A stretch of DNA of 64,000 bases, taken from positions 992,001 through 1,056,000 of the forward strand of contig NZ_FTMB01000001.1 of the NCBI RefSeq assembly GCF_900155885.1, in the 5' to 3' direction. The stretch's first letter is position 1; each line of letters starts with the position of its first letter. Shown piece by piece: positions 7,790 through 15,595 of this stretch. The notes under the pieces are model-generated. The model made no database searches, was not told where the DNA came from, and saw nothing but the letters and a program-made list of their open reading frames with translations. Source of the stretch: Rhizobium sp. RU20A (lineage in GTDB: Bacteria > Pseudomonadota > Alphaproteobacteria > Rhizobiales > Rhizobiaceae). The position numbers were made by a program, and so were the translations under genes.

Positions 7790-8360
7790 AACCAAGGAGC
7801 GCTCGGGCAATGTCGCGCCGGGCGCCAAGGCGGCTGCGGGCGCATTTACCCCGTCGGGCGTCTCGCCCAACCGGCGCGCCCGCCACAAATATACGGTGCG
7901 CCTGTGGGCTGTACGCAACTCGCGCTTCCTTGAATGGTTCTACCACCGCTTCGCCAGCCTGTTCCTGATGCTCCACCCGGTGTGGAAGGCGCTCGGCTAC
8001 AACAGGGTCGAGCGCCCCGTGACCTTCGTCGAAAAGCATGTGAAGGGCTTTCTCTTCGACTGTCGCATGTGCGGCCAGTGTGCGCTGTCCTCGACGGGCA
8101 TGTCCTGCCCGATGAACTGTCCCAAGCAACTGCGCAACGGCCCCTGCGGCGGCGTTCGTGCCAACGGCAACTGCGAAGTCGAGCCCGACATGCCCTGCGT
8201 CTGGGTGCAGGCCTGGAACGGCTCGCGCAACATGGAAAAGGGTGACGCGATCCTGAACGTGCAGAAGCCGGTGAACCAGTCGCTGCGCGAAACCTCCTCC
8301 TGGCTGCGGGTGACTGCCGAAGCCGCCGCTGCCCGCGAAAACGCCGCCAAGGACGCATAA
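7782..8360 (+). CDS. Methylenetetrahydrofolate reductase C-terminal (MetV-like) zinc/iron-sulfur protein
   Basis: A 192-residue homologue of the MetV / MTHFR_C family, the cysteine-rich partner of MetF in acetogens and other methyl-folate users. The core near residues 90-150 holds about nine cysteines, including CRMCGQC, GMSCPMNCPK, NGPCGGV and MPCVW, fit for metal or Fe-S binding. An amphipathic segment around residues 45-70 (FASLFLMLHPVWKAL) may bind MetF or a membrane. It starts inside the end of the 'virulence factor' gene and ends one base before metF, so all three are tightly coupled. The presumed role is to feed or accept electrons for methyl-THF oxidation. Confidence 0.85.
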   Translation: MAETKERSGNVAPGAKAAAGAFTPSGVSPNRRARHKYTVRLWAVRNSRFLEWFYHRFASLFLMLHPVWKALGYNRVERPVTFVEKHVKGFLFDCRMCGQCALSSTGMSCPMNCPKQLRNGPCGGVRANGNCEVEPDMPCVWVQAWNGSRNMEKGDAILNVQKPVNQSLRETSSWLRVTAEAAAARENAAKDA

Positions 8361-8361
8361 G

Positions 8362-9411
8362 ATGTCGATGATCGACGAAAACCCCCTCGGCCCCCACCTG
8401 CCGCTTGATCCGCTGCCGGGCCATTCCTCGCGCGGCCGCCTGGAGCGTGTGCTGCGTCGCGGCGAATTCGCCGTGACCGCCGAACTCAACCCGCCCGACA
8501 GCGCCAATCCGGAAGACGTCTACGAACGCGCCGCGATCTTCGAAGGCTGGGTGGACGGCATCAACGCGGTGGATGCCTCCGGCGCCAACTGCCACATGTC
8601 CTCGGTCGGCATCTGCGCGCTGCTGACGCGCATGGGCTATGCGCCGATCATGCAGATCGCCTGCCGCGACAAGAACCGTATCGCCATTCAGGGCGACGTG
8701 CTCGGCGCCGCTGCCATGGGTGTTGCCAACATCATGTGCCTGACCGGCGACGGCGTGCAGGCCGGCGACCAGCCGGGCGCAAAGCCCGTCTTCGATCTCG
8801 ACTGCATGTCGCTGCTCGAAACCGTGCGGATCATGCGCGACAATTCGAAGTTCCTTTCCGGCCGCAAGCTGACGAGCCCGCCGCAGGTCTTCCTCGGCGC
8901 CGCGATCAACCCCTTTGCCCCGCCTTACGACTTCCGCCCCTATCGCCTCGGCAAGAAGATCGAGGCTGGTGCCCAGTTCGTGCAGAGCCAGTACTGCTTC
9001 GACGTTCCGATGTTCAAGGAATACATGAAGAAAGTCCGCGATCTCGGCCTGCACGAAAAGTGCTACATCCTCGTCGGCGTCGGCCCGATGGCGTCCGCCA
9101 AGACGGCCAAGTGGATCCGCTCCAACGTGCCGGGCATCCACATTCCCGACTCTGTCATCAAGCGCCTCGAGGGCGCCCAGGACCAGAAGAAGGAGGGCAA
9201 GCAGCTCTGCATCGATATTATCAATGAGGTGAAGGATATCGAAGGCGTTGCGGGCATTCACGTCATGGCCTATCGGCAGGAAGAATATGTATCGGAAATC
9301 GTGCATGAATCGGGCGTCCTGAAGGGACGCACGCCGTGGAAGCGCCGCCCCGCCTCCGAAGTGCGCGAACTGGTCGACCAGATGCAGGAAGATGCCGCCC
9401 GCCTCTCGTGA
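8362..9411 (+). CDS. metF: Methylenetetrahydrofolate reductase (MetF-like)
   Basis: A 349-residue flavoprotein of the MTHFR barrel family, interconverting methyl-THF and methylene-THF. Here, with a methyl donor pathway upstream, the oxidative direction is plausible. Features include AVTAELNPPDSANPED, CLTGDGVQAGDQPGAK (flavin loop) and QSQYCFDVPMF. It is longer than E. coli MetF and of the type found with a separate MetV subunit. It begins one base after the MetV-like stop. The SahR-like operator behind it and the corrinoid genes around it support a dedicated one-carbon role rather than ordinary methionine synthesis alone. Confidence 0.88.
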   Translation: MSMIDENPLGPHLPLDPLPGHSSRGRLERVLRRGEFAVTAELNPPDSANPEDVYERAAIFEGWVDGINAVDASGANCHMSSVGICALLTRMGYAPIMQIACRDKNRIAIQGDVLGAAAMGVANIMCLTGDGVQAGDQPGAKPVFDLDCMSLLETVRIMRDNSKFLSGRKLTSPPQVFLGAAINPFAPPYDFRPYRLGKKIEAGAQFVQSQYCFDVPMFKEYMKKVRDLGLHEKCYILVGVGPMASAKTAKWIRSNVPGIHIPDSVIKRLEGAQDQKKEGKQLCIDIINEVKDIEGVAGIHVMAYRQEEYVSEIVHESGVLKGRTPWKRRPASEVRELVDQMQEDAARLS

Positions 9412-9474
9412 GGCGGAGCGTGGAAATGACACGCCGCGGGCCGTCGGAGGACAGCTTGCAACAACAGACATAAC

Positions 9475-9496
9475 GATATAAATAAGTCTTTATATC
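9475..9496. promoter_or_regulatory. SahR-like operator upstream of the DHPS-family gene
   Basis: GATATAAA (9475-9482) and TTTATATC (9489-9496) are perfect 8-base inverted arms around TAAGTC. The central 20 bases match the operator form before bmt at 17 positions of ATATAAAGATATCTTTATAT. It lies 26 bases before the start codon, where a repressor would block transcription. A second promoter inside the gene run is implied. Confidence 0.65.
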
Positions 9497-9521
9497 CCCT
9501 GGAATCGCCGAGGAAGATCCC

Positions 9522-10493
9522 ATGACCCGCACCATCGTCGCATCCGCCACCCGCGAAATCATCATCGGCTTCGACCAGCCCTTCTGCGTGATCGGCGAGC
9601 GGATCAACCCGACCGGCCGCAAGAAGCTGGCCGCCGAAATGATCGCCGGCAATTTCGACACCGTGATCAAGGACGCGCTGGAGCAGGTCGCCGCTGGCGC
9701 CACCATGCTCGACGTCAACGCAGGCGTCACCTCGGTCAACCCGAACGAAACCGAGCCAGGCCTGCTCGTCCAGACCATGGAGATCGTCCAGGGTCTCGTC
9801 GACGTGCCGCTCTCCATCGACAGCTCCGTCACCGCCGCAATCGAGGCCGCGCTGAAGGTCGCCAAGGGCCGTCCGCTGATCAATTCGGTTACGGGCGAGG
9901 AAGAAAAGCTCGAGGCCATCCTGCCGCTCTGCAAGAAGTACGACGTCCCGGTCGTCGCCATCTCCAACGACGAGACGGGCATTTCCGAGGATCCGGACGT
10001 GCGCTTCGCCGTCGCCAAGAAGATCGTCGAGCGTGCCGCCGATTACGGTATCAAGCCGCATGACATTGTCGTCGATCCGCTCGTCATGCCGATCGGCGCC
10101 ATGGGCACCGCCGGCCAGCAGGTCTTCGCGCTCCTGCGCCGCCTGCGCGAGGAGCTGAAGGTCAACACCACCTGCGGCCTCTCCAACATCTCCTTCGGCC
10201 TGCCGCACCGCCACGGCATCAATGCCGGCTTCATTCCCATGGTCATCGGCGCCGGCATGACGTCGGCCATCATGAACCCCTGCCGCCCGCAGGAAATGGA
10301 AGCCGTGCGCGCCGCCAACGTGCTGAACGGCACCGACCCGAACTGCACCAACTGGATCAAGACCTACCGCGACTACAAGCCCGCCGAAGCCGGCCACGGC
10401 GCTGCTGCCCCGGCAACCCCGGCCCCTGCCGCCGCCGGCGGGCGTCGTGGTGGCCGTGCCGCCCGCGTGGGCGGCGGTGCCGCGACGGAGTAG
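9522..10493 (+). CDS. DHPS-fold methyltetrahydrofolate:corrinoid methyltransferase-like protein
   Basis: A 323-residue pterin-binding barrel like the folate domain of MetH, AcsE and MtgA. It should move the methyl group from the methyl-corrinoid protein to tetrahydrofolate. Motifs are GERINPTGRKK, MLDVNAGV, PLSIDSS, INSVTGEE and VDPLVMPIG. It lacks the dihydropteroate-specific context of FolP and is not next to folate synthesis genes. After residue 290 it carries a low-complexity Ala/Pro/Gly/Arg tail of about 33 residues (GGRRGGRAARVGGG) absent from the barrel. It has its own SahR-like operator. Family is firm; the direction of methyl transfer is inferred from its neighbours. Confidence 0.87.
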   Translation: MTRTIVASATREIIIGFDQPFCVIGERINPTGRKKLAAEMIAGNFDTVIKDALEQVAAGATMLDVNAGVTSVNPNETEPGLLVQTMEIVQGLVDVPLSIDSSVTAAIEAALKVAKGRPLINSVTGEEEKLEAILPLCKKYDVPVVAISNDETGISEDPDVRFAVAKKIVERAADYGIKPHDIVVDPLVMPIGAMGTAGQQVFALLRRLREELKVNTTCGLSNISFGLPHRHGINAGFIPMVIGAGMTSAIMNPCRPQEMEAVRAANVLNGTDPNCTNWIKTYRDYKPAEAGHGAAAPATPAPAAAGGRRGGRAARVGGGAATE

Positions 10494-10521
10494 AACCTCA
10501 AGCCGACAACCAAGGCTGTTA

Positions 10522-10550
10522 AGCCCGGGCGCGCCTGTCTCGCCCGGGCT
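10522..10550 (+). promoter_or_regulatory. Strong GC hairpin between the DHPS-family and activator genes
   Basis: AGCCCGGGCG and CGCCCGGGCT form a perfect 10-base stem with a 9-base loop. It is followed by AAAAAG rather than T, so it is a poor intrinsic terminator in this direction. More likely it sets relative expression or stability of the two transcripts. Confidence 0.55.
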
Positions 10551-10570
10551 AAAAAGTTGGAAGGAACATC

Positions 10571-12592
10571 ATGTCCGCAGATCCGCTCGTCCTCTTCATG
10601 CCCTCCGGCAAGCGTGGCCGTTTTCCTGCCGGCACGCCGGTGCTGGAGGCTGCCCGTCAGTTGGGCGTCTATGTCGAGAGCGTCTGCGGCGGGCGCGCCA
10701 CCTGCGGAAGGTGTCAGATCGAGGTGCAGGAGGGGCAGTTCGCCAAGCACGGCATCACCTCCTCCAACGACCACATCTCGCCGCGCGGGCCGAAGGAAGA
10801 GCGCTACGACAAGGTGCGCGGCCTGCCGGAAAACCGGCGCCTTTCCTGCTCGGCGCTCATCCAGGGCGACCTCGTCATCGACGTGCCGCAGGATACCGTC
10901 GTCAATGCCCAGGTCGTGCGCAAGGCCGCAACCGACCGCGTCATCGAGCGCAACGCCGCCGTACAGCTCTGCTATGTCGAGGTGGACGAGCCTGACATGC
11001 ACAAACCGCTCGGCGACCTCGACCGTCTCAAGGTGATGCTGGAAAAGGACTGGGGCTTCAAGGACCTCCTGATCGCACCGCATCTGATCCCTCAGGTGCA
11101 GTCCATCCTGCGCAAGGGCAACTGGGGCGTCACTGCCGCCATCCACCGCGACATGGAAAGCTCGCGGCCCTTCATCATCGCGCTCTATCCGGGCCTGAAG
11201 AACGAGGCCTATGGCATTGCCTGCGACATTGGCTCGACGACGATTGCCATGCATCTCGTCTCACTGCTGTCGGGCCGTATCGTCGGTTCCTCCGGCACGT
11301 CCAACCCGCAGATCCGCTTCGGCGAAGACCTGATGAGCCGCGTCTCCTATGTGATGATGAACCCGGACGGGCGGGAAGCCATGACCAAGGCCGTGCGCGA
11401 GGCGATCAACGGACTGATCGGGAAGGTCTGCACCGAAGGCGGCGTCGATCGCCATGACGTGCTCGACATGGTCTTCGTTGCCAATCCCATCATGCACCAC
11501 CTCTTCCTCGGCATCGATCCGACAGAGCTCGGCCAGGCGCCCTTCGCGCTCGCCGTCTCCGGCGCGCTGCAATATTGGGCCCACGATATCGACATCGACG
11601 TCAACCGGGGCGCGCGCGTCTACCTCTTGCCCTGCATCGCCGGCCATGTGGGCGCGGATGCCGCCGGCGCGACGCTGTCGGAAGGCCCCTACCGGCAGGA
11701 TCGCATGATGCTGCTGGTCGATGTGGGCACCAACGCCGAAATCGTGCTCGGCAATCGCGAGCGCGTCGTTGCCGCCTCCTCGCCCACGGGCCCTGCCTTC
11801 GAGGGTGCGGAAATCTCCGCCGGCCAGCGTGCCGCGCCCGGGGCCATCGAGCGCGTGCGCATCGATGCCGAAACCCTCGAACCCCGCTTCCGCGTCATTG
11901 GTGTCGACAAGTGGTCGGACGAGGACGGTTTTGCCGAAGCGGCCAAGGATGTCGGCATCACCGGTATCTGCGGGTCGGCCATCATCGAGGTCGTGGCGGA
12001 AATGTATCTCGCGGGCGTCATCTCCGAGGATGGCGTGGTCGATGGCGCTATGGCGGCAAAGAGCCCGCGCATCCTGGAGAACGGCCGCACCTTCTCCTAC
12101 CTGCTGCATGATGGCGAGCAGCGCATCACCGTCACCCAAAACGACATCCGCGCGATCCAGCTCGCCAAGGCCGCACTCTACGCCGGCATCAAGCTGCTGA
12201 TGGAAAAGCAGGGCGTCGACCAAGTCGATACGATCCGCTTCGCCGGCGCCTTCGGCTCCTTCATCGATCCGAAATACGCGATGGTGCTGGGCCTAATCCC
12301 GGACTGCGACCTGACCGAGGTCAAGGCGGTCGGCAATGCCGCGGGCACCGGCGCGCTGATGGCGCTTCTCAACCGCGATCACCGCCGCGAGATCGAGAGC
12401 GTCGTGCAGCGCATCGAAAAGATCGAGACGGCACTGGAAGGCAATTTCCAGCAGCTCTTCGTCAATGCCATGGCGATGCCGAACAAGGCCGATGCCTTCC
12501 CGGAACTTGCCAAAGTCGTGACCCTGCCGGAGCGCAAGGTTCTTGCCGATACGGCCGATGGCGGTCGCCGTCGGCGCCGCTCACGCGAATAG
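10571..12592 (+). CDS. Corrinoid-protein reductive activator (RACo-like, 2Fe-2S + ASKHA)
   Basis: This 673-residue protein matches the ATP-dependent activators that return oxidised Co(II) corrinoid proteins to Co(I). The N-terminal ferredoxin domain has Cys39, Cys45, Cys48 and Cys93, the plant-type 2Fe-2S set. After a linker, the ASKHA ATPase part shows CDIGSTTIAMHL near residue 218 and LVDVGTNAEIVLGN near residue 380. A short Arg-rich tail (GGRRRRRSRE) ends the protein. In an aerobic host such a repair enzyme is essential, since each oxidation event kills the corrinoid cycle. It follows the DHPS gene by 77 bases. Confidence 0.9.
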   Translation: MSADPLVLFMPSGKRGRFPAGTPVLEAARQLGVYVESVCGGRATCGRCQIEVQEGQFAKHGITSSNDHISPRGPKEERYDKVRGLPENRRLSCSALIQGDLVIDVPQDTVVNAQVVRKAATDRVIERNAAVQLCYVEVDEPDMHKPLGDLDRLKVMLEKDWGFKDLLIAPHLIPQVQSILRKGNWGVTAAIHRDMESSRPFIIALYPGLKNEAYGIACDIGSTTIAMHLVSLLSGRIVGSSGTSNPQIRFGEDLMSRVSYVMMNPDGREAMTKAVREAINGLIGKVCTEGGVDRHDVLDMVFVANPIMHHLFLGIDPTELGQAPFALAVSGALQYWAHDIDIDVNRGARVYLLPCIAGHVGADAAGATLSEGPYRQDRMMLLVDVGTNAEIVLGNRERVVAASSPTGPAFEGAEISAGQRAAPGAIERVRIDAETLEPRFRVIGVDKWSDEDGFAEAAKDVGITGICGSAIIEVVAEMYLAGVISEDGVVDGAMAAKSPRILENGRTFSYLLHDGEQRITVTQNDIRAIQLAKAALYAGIKLLMEKQGVDQVDTIRFAGAFGSFIDPKYAMVLGLIPDCDLTEVKAVGNAAGTGALMALLNRDHRREIESVVQRIEKIETALEGNFQQLFVNAMAMPNKADAFPELAKVVTLPERKVLADTADGGRRRRRSRE

Positions 12593-12619
12593 GCAAGGTC
12601 AACGAAGCGGCTGGCGGTC

Positions 12620-13531
12620 TCAGGCCGCCGCCTTGACGCTGTCGAGCACGGAGCGGTCGCCCAGCACGCAGCGCACATAGTCGGCCACCGCCTGCACCGG
12701 CTGCGTGGCGCCCTCGCGGATCGCAAGGCCGATATCGTAGGTGCCGAGCTTCGGTAGCCCGTCCCGCTCGTCCAGCGCTACCATATCCTCCTGCAGCAGG
12801 AAGCGGGCGAGCGGCGCGATCGCGATATCGGCGCGGATGGCGGCGATCTGGCCCATGTGATGGGCGCAGAAATAGGCGACCCGGAATGGCTTTTCCGCCG
12901 CAGTCAGGGCATCCAGCGCCTGCTTGCGCCAGATGCATCCCTCCTCCCAAACGGAAATCGGCAGCGGCTCCTTCAGGTGCGCATGCCCATGCCGCTTGCC
13001 GGCCCAGACCAGATCCTCAGTCATCACCTTGAGGGAGGGATCCGGCGCGATCCCGTTCAGGAAGTTGAACAGGGTGAGATCCAGCCGCCCCTCCTCCACC
13101 GCACGGCGCAGATGCGTGGAATTGTCGATCGTCACCTCGATGGCGAGATTGGGCCAGGTTTCGGACAGATGCCGCAAGATGCCCGGCAGCATGAGTTCGC
13201 CGATATCGTCGGGTGCCCCAAGCCGCACCACCCCGTTCATTTCCGGTGAGACGAACCGGGCCACCGCCTCGTTGTTGAGGGCGATGATGCGGCGCGCATA
13301 GCTCAGCAGCATTTCTCCGTGCGGCGTCAGCGACACCGAGCGCGCATCGCGCCGAAAGACGGGGACGCGCAACATTTCCTCCAGCTTCTTGATCTGCATG
13401 GAGACGGCTGAGGGCGTGCGGAAAACCACCTCCCCCGCCGTCGTGAAGCTGCCCGTGTCGGCAATCGCAATGAAGGTCCGCAGAACATCGGTTTCGAGCA
13501 GCGGCAGGTTGTTCCGGGGAGAAAGGGCCAC
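12620..13531 (-). CDS. LysR-family transcriptional regulator
   Basis: A 303-residue LTTR. The N-terminal winged helix (residues 10-70: FIAIADTGSFTTAGEV, PSAVSMQIKKLE) is typical, followed by a periplasmic-binding-fold effector domain beginning near residue 95 (GVVRLGAPDDIGE). It converges with the activator gene and is divergent from a DUF1127 gene. A 15-base motif 12 bases before its start recurs, inverted, before the second DUF1127 gene. It may therefore regulate itself and both DUF1127 genes. The effector is unknown; a link to the methyl-transfer cluster is possible only by position. Confidence 0.88.
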   Translation of the reverse strand: MALSPRNNLPLLETDVLRTFIAIADTGSFTTAGEVVFRTPSAVSMQIKKLEEMLRVPVFRRDARSVSLTPHGEMLLSYARRIIALNNEAVARFVSPEMNGVVRLGAPDDIGELMLPGILRHLSETWPNLAIEVTIDNSTHLRRAVEEGRLDLTLFNFLNGIAPDPSLKVMTEDLVWAGKRHGHAHLKEPLPISVWEEGCIWRKQALDALTAAEKPFRVAYFCAHHMGQIAAIRADIAIAPLARFLLQEDMVALDERDGLPKLGTYDIGLAIREGATQPVQAVADYVRCVLGDRSVLDSVKAAA

Positions 13532-13542
13532 GACATCACCAT

Positions 13543-13557
13543 TCAGAATTATTGATC
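13543..13557 (+). promoter_or_regulatory. 15-base motif TCAGAATTATTGATC (copy 1)
   Basis: Lies between the divergent LysR and DUF1127 genes. The exact reverse complement occurs at 13882-13896, before the second DUF1127 gene. The AT-rich motif stands out from the GC-rich background. Candidate operator for the LysR regulator or another factor. Confidence 0.5.
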
Positions 13558-13662
13558 TTTAAGACGATATCATTTCGTTTCCCTGAAAGTCAATTCGGCG
13601 CGACACTCTTCCTCGATCAGACGACATAAGCGTTCCGATCACGCAACGAAAGGAGACCGATC

Positions 13663-13890
13663 ATGCACACCATCGCCTGCGAAGCGCCAAAGCCACCAAG
13701 CCTTCTGGCCGACATGGTCACGCGGTTGAAAACAGCATGGCGGCAGCGCGACCGGCGCCGCGAACTCAAGCAAGCCCTGCAGCAAATCGAAGCCCTGCCC
13801 CCGTACCTCCAACACGACATCGGCTGGCCGGAGATGCGCGAGACGCGCCTGGCGCGACACGCGGCGGGACGGCGGCATTACGATCAATAA
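13663..13890 (+). CDS. DUF1127 small protein 1
   Basis: A 75-residue Arg-rich protein. The second half (residues 28-60: RDRRRELKQALQQIEALP, then YLQHDIGWPEMRE) is the DUF1127 domain, a short helical, basic module found in many copies in rhizobia. From memory, some DUF1127 proteins bind RNA and affect phosphate and carbon metabolism in Agrobacterium. GAAAGGAGACC gives an excellent ribosome site. A 15-base inverted motif flanks the gene on both sides. Confidence 0.85.
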   Translation: MHTIACEAPKPPSLLADMVTRLKTAWRQRDRRRELKQALQQIEALPPYLQHDIGWPEMRETRLARHAAGRRHYDQ

Positions 13891-13896
13891 TTCTGA
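13882..13896 (-). promoter_or_regulatory. 15-base motif TCAGAATTATTGATC (copy 2, inverted)
   Basis: GATCAATAATTCTGA is the exact reverse complement of the sequence at 13543-13557. It overlaps the last codons and stop of the first DUF1127 gene and lies 85 bases before the start of the second, suggesting shared control. Confidence 0.5.
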
Positions 13897-13981
13897 TTCA
13901 ATCCAGAAAAAGCATTCATTGGACTGATGAATGCACGCCCAGCATAGTTTGCATGCCACCCGCCATGAAAGGAGATCATCC

Positions 13982-14203
13982 ATGGCCCTCGACCTCTTCG
14001 ACCAATCCCTGCTGTCTCGCCCCCCGCAGCTTTCGATCACCAGTATCGCCCGTCCCGTCCGGCGGCTTGTGACAGGCGTTACACGTCTTCTGAGCGCCTA
14101 TCGTCGCCATCGCGACCTGCGCGCCTTCGAGGGACTTCCGCATGACATGCTGAAGGACATCGGGTACCGCTCTGCCCACCGCAACGACAAGGGTACGGAA
14201 TGA
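13982..14203 (+). CDS. DUF1127 small protein 2
   Basis: A 73-residue protein whose C-terminal half (AYRRHRDLRAFEGLPHDMLKDIGY) is a canonical DUF1127 domain; the N-terminal part resembles the longer DUF1127 class. AAGGAGATCATCC precedes ATG. It follows the first DUF1127 gene by 91 bases and ends in its own terminator, so it can be transcribed separately from the shared motif at 13882-13896. Confidence 0.88.
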   Translation: MALDLFDQSLLSRPPQLSITSIARPVRRLVTGVTRLLSAYRRHRDLRAFEGLPHDMLKDIGYRSAHRNDKGTE

Positions 14204-14250
14204 CACGACCGCAGACCTCGCCAGACCATGACGGTCCAGCAACCATGTGA

Positions 14251-14281
14251 CGGGCACCTTGGAAACGAGGTGCCCGTTTTT
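14251..14281 (+). terminator. Intrinsic terminator after DUF1127 gene 2
   Basis: CGGGCACCT and AGGTGCCCG form a 9-base stem with an 8-base loop followed by five T. Confidence 0.85.
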
Positions 14282-14496
14282 CGTTCAGCCTGCACTGCAA
14301 AGTCGCAAATGGGTCAACGAACCCGATCACCCGTACAGCGTGTCATCCGACACGGAAAGAGCGTGTCCGTTCCACCAATTTGTCCGTCTGCGTCACCCAC
14401 TCGGGACCTGAGAGCGCAAACGCGACACAATTCTATGCATGAGATTGCACAAAACAGCCCTGTGTGCGCTGCACCCGTCGCCGCGCTTCGCAAGAA

Positions 14497-14514
14497 TGTC
14501 GCAAAATGGAAAGC
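14497..14514 (+). promoter_or_regulatory. Candidate operator TGTCG-N4-ATG-N-AAAGC (copy 2)
   Basis: TGTCG-CAAA-ATG-G-AAAGC lies 53 bases before the chosen start of the AraC-type gene and repeats the pattern seen between the MttB-family and corrinoid genes at 4105-4122. Possible autoregulatory site. Confidence 0.3.
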
Positions 14515-14567
14515 AGTTTTCCGCTACACAAGGCGCAATGCGTGAAAAAGCACCGGGGAACGAACGC

Positions 14568-15572
14568 ATGTCAAAGCCACTGTCGAAGAAGCGCTCTCTC
14601 GTTTTCTTTCTTGTACCGAATTTCTCGATGCTGCCCTTTTCCGCGGCGATCGAGACCCTGCGCATTGCCAACCGTATGCTGGGCTATGAAGCCTACACAT
14701 GGCGCCTCGCCTCGACGGATGGCGACAAGGTCCTTTCCTCCAGTGGCATCGGCATCGAGGCCAACACGTCGCTCGCGGACGAGCGCAAGCTGCTTGGCGG
14801 CGAAAACCGGCCCTCGATGGTGCTGGTCTGTTCCGGCATCTATGTCGAGGATTTCTACAACAAGTCCGTCAATGCCTGGCTGCGTGAGACCTACAATCGC
14901 GGCATCGCAGTCGGGAGCCTGTGCACCGGCGCGCACGTCCTTGCCTCGGCAGGCCTTCTGAATGGCAAGCGCTGCGCGATCCACTGGGAGAACCTGCCGG
15001 GCTTTTCCGAGGCGTTCCCGCAGGCGGAGGTCTATGCCGACCTCTACGAGGTCGACAGCAACATCTACACCTGCGCCGGTGGCACGGCCTCGCTGGACAT
15101 GATCCTCAACCTGATCGACCAGGATTTCGGCGAGAACCTCGTCAACCGCGTGTGCGAACAGGCCCTGACCGACCGCGTGCGCGGCTCGCATGACCGCCAG
15201 CGCCTGCCGCTGCGCGCCCGTCTCGGCGTCCAGAATTCCAAGGTTCTGTCGATCATCGAGCTGATGGAAAGCAATCTCGCCGAGCCGCTGTCCCTCTTGG
15301 AGATAGCGGACGCCGCCGATCTCTCGCGTCGCCAGATCGAGCGCCTGTTCCGCCAGGAAATGGGTCGGTCGCCGGCCCGCTACTACCTCGAGATCCGCCT
15401 CGACCGCGCCCGCCACCTGCTGGTTCAGTCCGCCATGCCGGTGGTGGAAGTCGCCGTTGCCTGCGGCTTCGTCTCCGCCTCGCATTTCTCGAAGTGCTAC
15501 CGTGAACTCTACAATCGCTCGCCCCAGCAGGAGCGCGCCGACCGCAAGCTGACGCTGCAGGCCGTGCGCTGA
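14568..15572 (+). CDS. GbdR-like AraC-family regulator (GATase1-like + HTH)
   Basis: This is a roughly 334-residue regulator with an N-terminal DJ-1/PfpI (GlxA-type) domain: FFLVPNFSMLPFSAAIETLR, then GSLCTGAHVLASAGLL around the nucleophile-elbow region. The C-terminal AraC domain of two helix-turn-helix units (SLLEIADAADLSRRQIERLF; VVEVAVACGFVSASHFSKCY) is complete. This architecture is that of GbdR/CdhR, activators of glycine betaine and carnitine catabolism in Pseudomonas. The location behind a betaine-type methyltransferase cluster supports that role. The start is uncertain: ATG 14538 is also possible. A strong terminator follows. Confidence 0.85.
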   Translation: MSKPLSKKRSLVFFLVPNFSMLPFSAAIETLRIANRMLGYEAYTWRLASTDGDKVLSSSGIGIEANTSLADERKLLGGENRPSMVLVCSGIYVEDFYNKSVNAWLRETYNRGIAVGSLCTGAHVLASAGLLNGKRCAIHWENLPGFSEAFPQAEVYADLYEVDSNIYTCAGGTASLDMILNLIDQDFGENLVNRVCEQALTDRVRGSHDRQRLPLRARLGVQNSKVLSIIELMESNLAEPLSLLEIADAADLSRRQIERLFRQEMGRSPARYYLEIRLDRARHLLVQSAMPVVEVAVACGFVSASHFSKCYRELYNRSPQQERADRKLTLQAVR

Positions 15573-15595
15573 CCGCGAGGCAAAGGACCAACAGA

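Noticed and set aside
7846-9471. A 541-codon minus-strand frame over metV and metF.
   Set aside because: Shadow of the plus-strand reductase genes; no recognisable protein features.
10522-10550. Intrinsic terminator between the DHPS-family and activator genes.
   Set aside because: The stem is perfect but lacks the T-run on the plus strand, so it is listed as a hairpin only.
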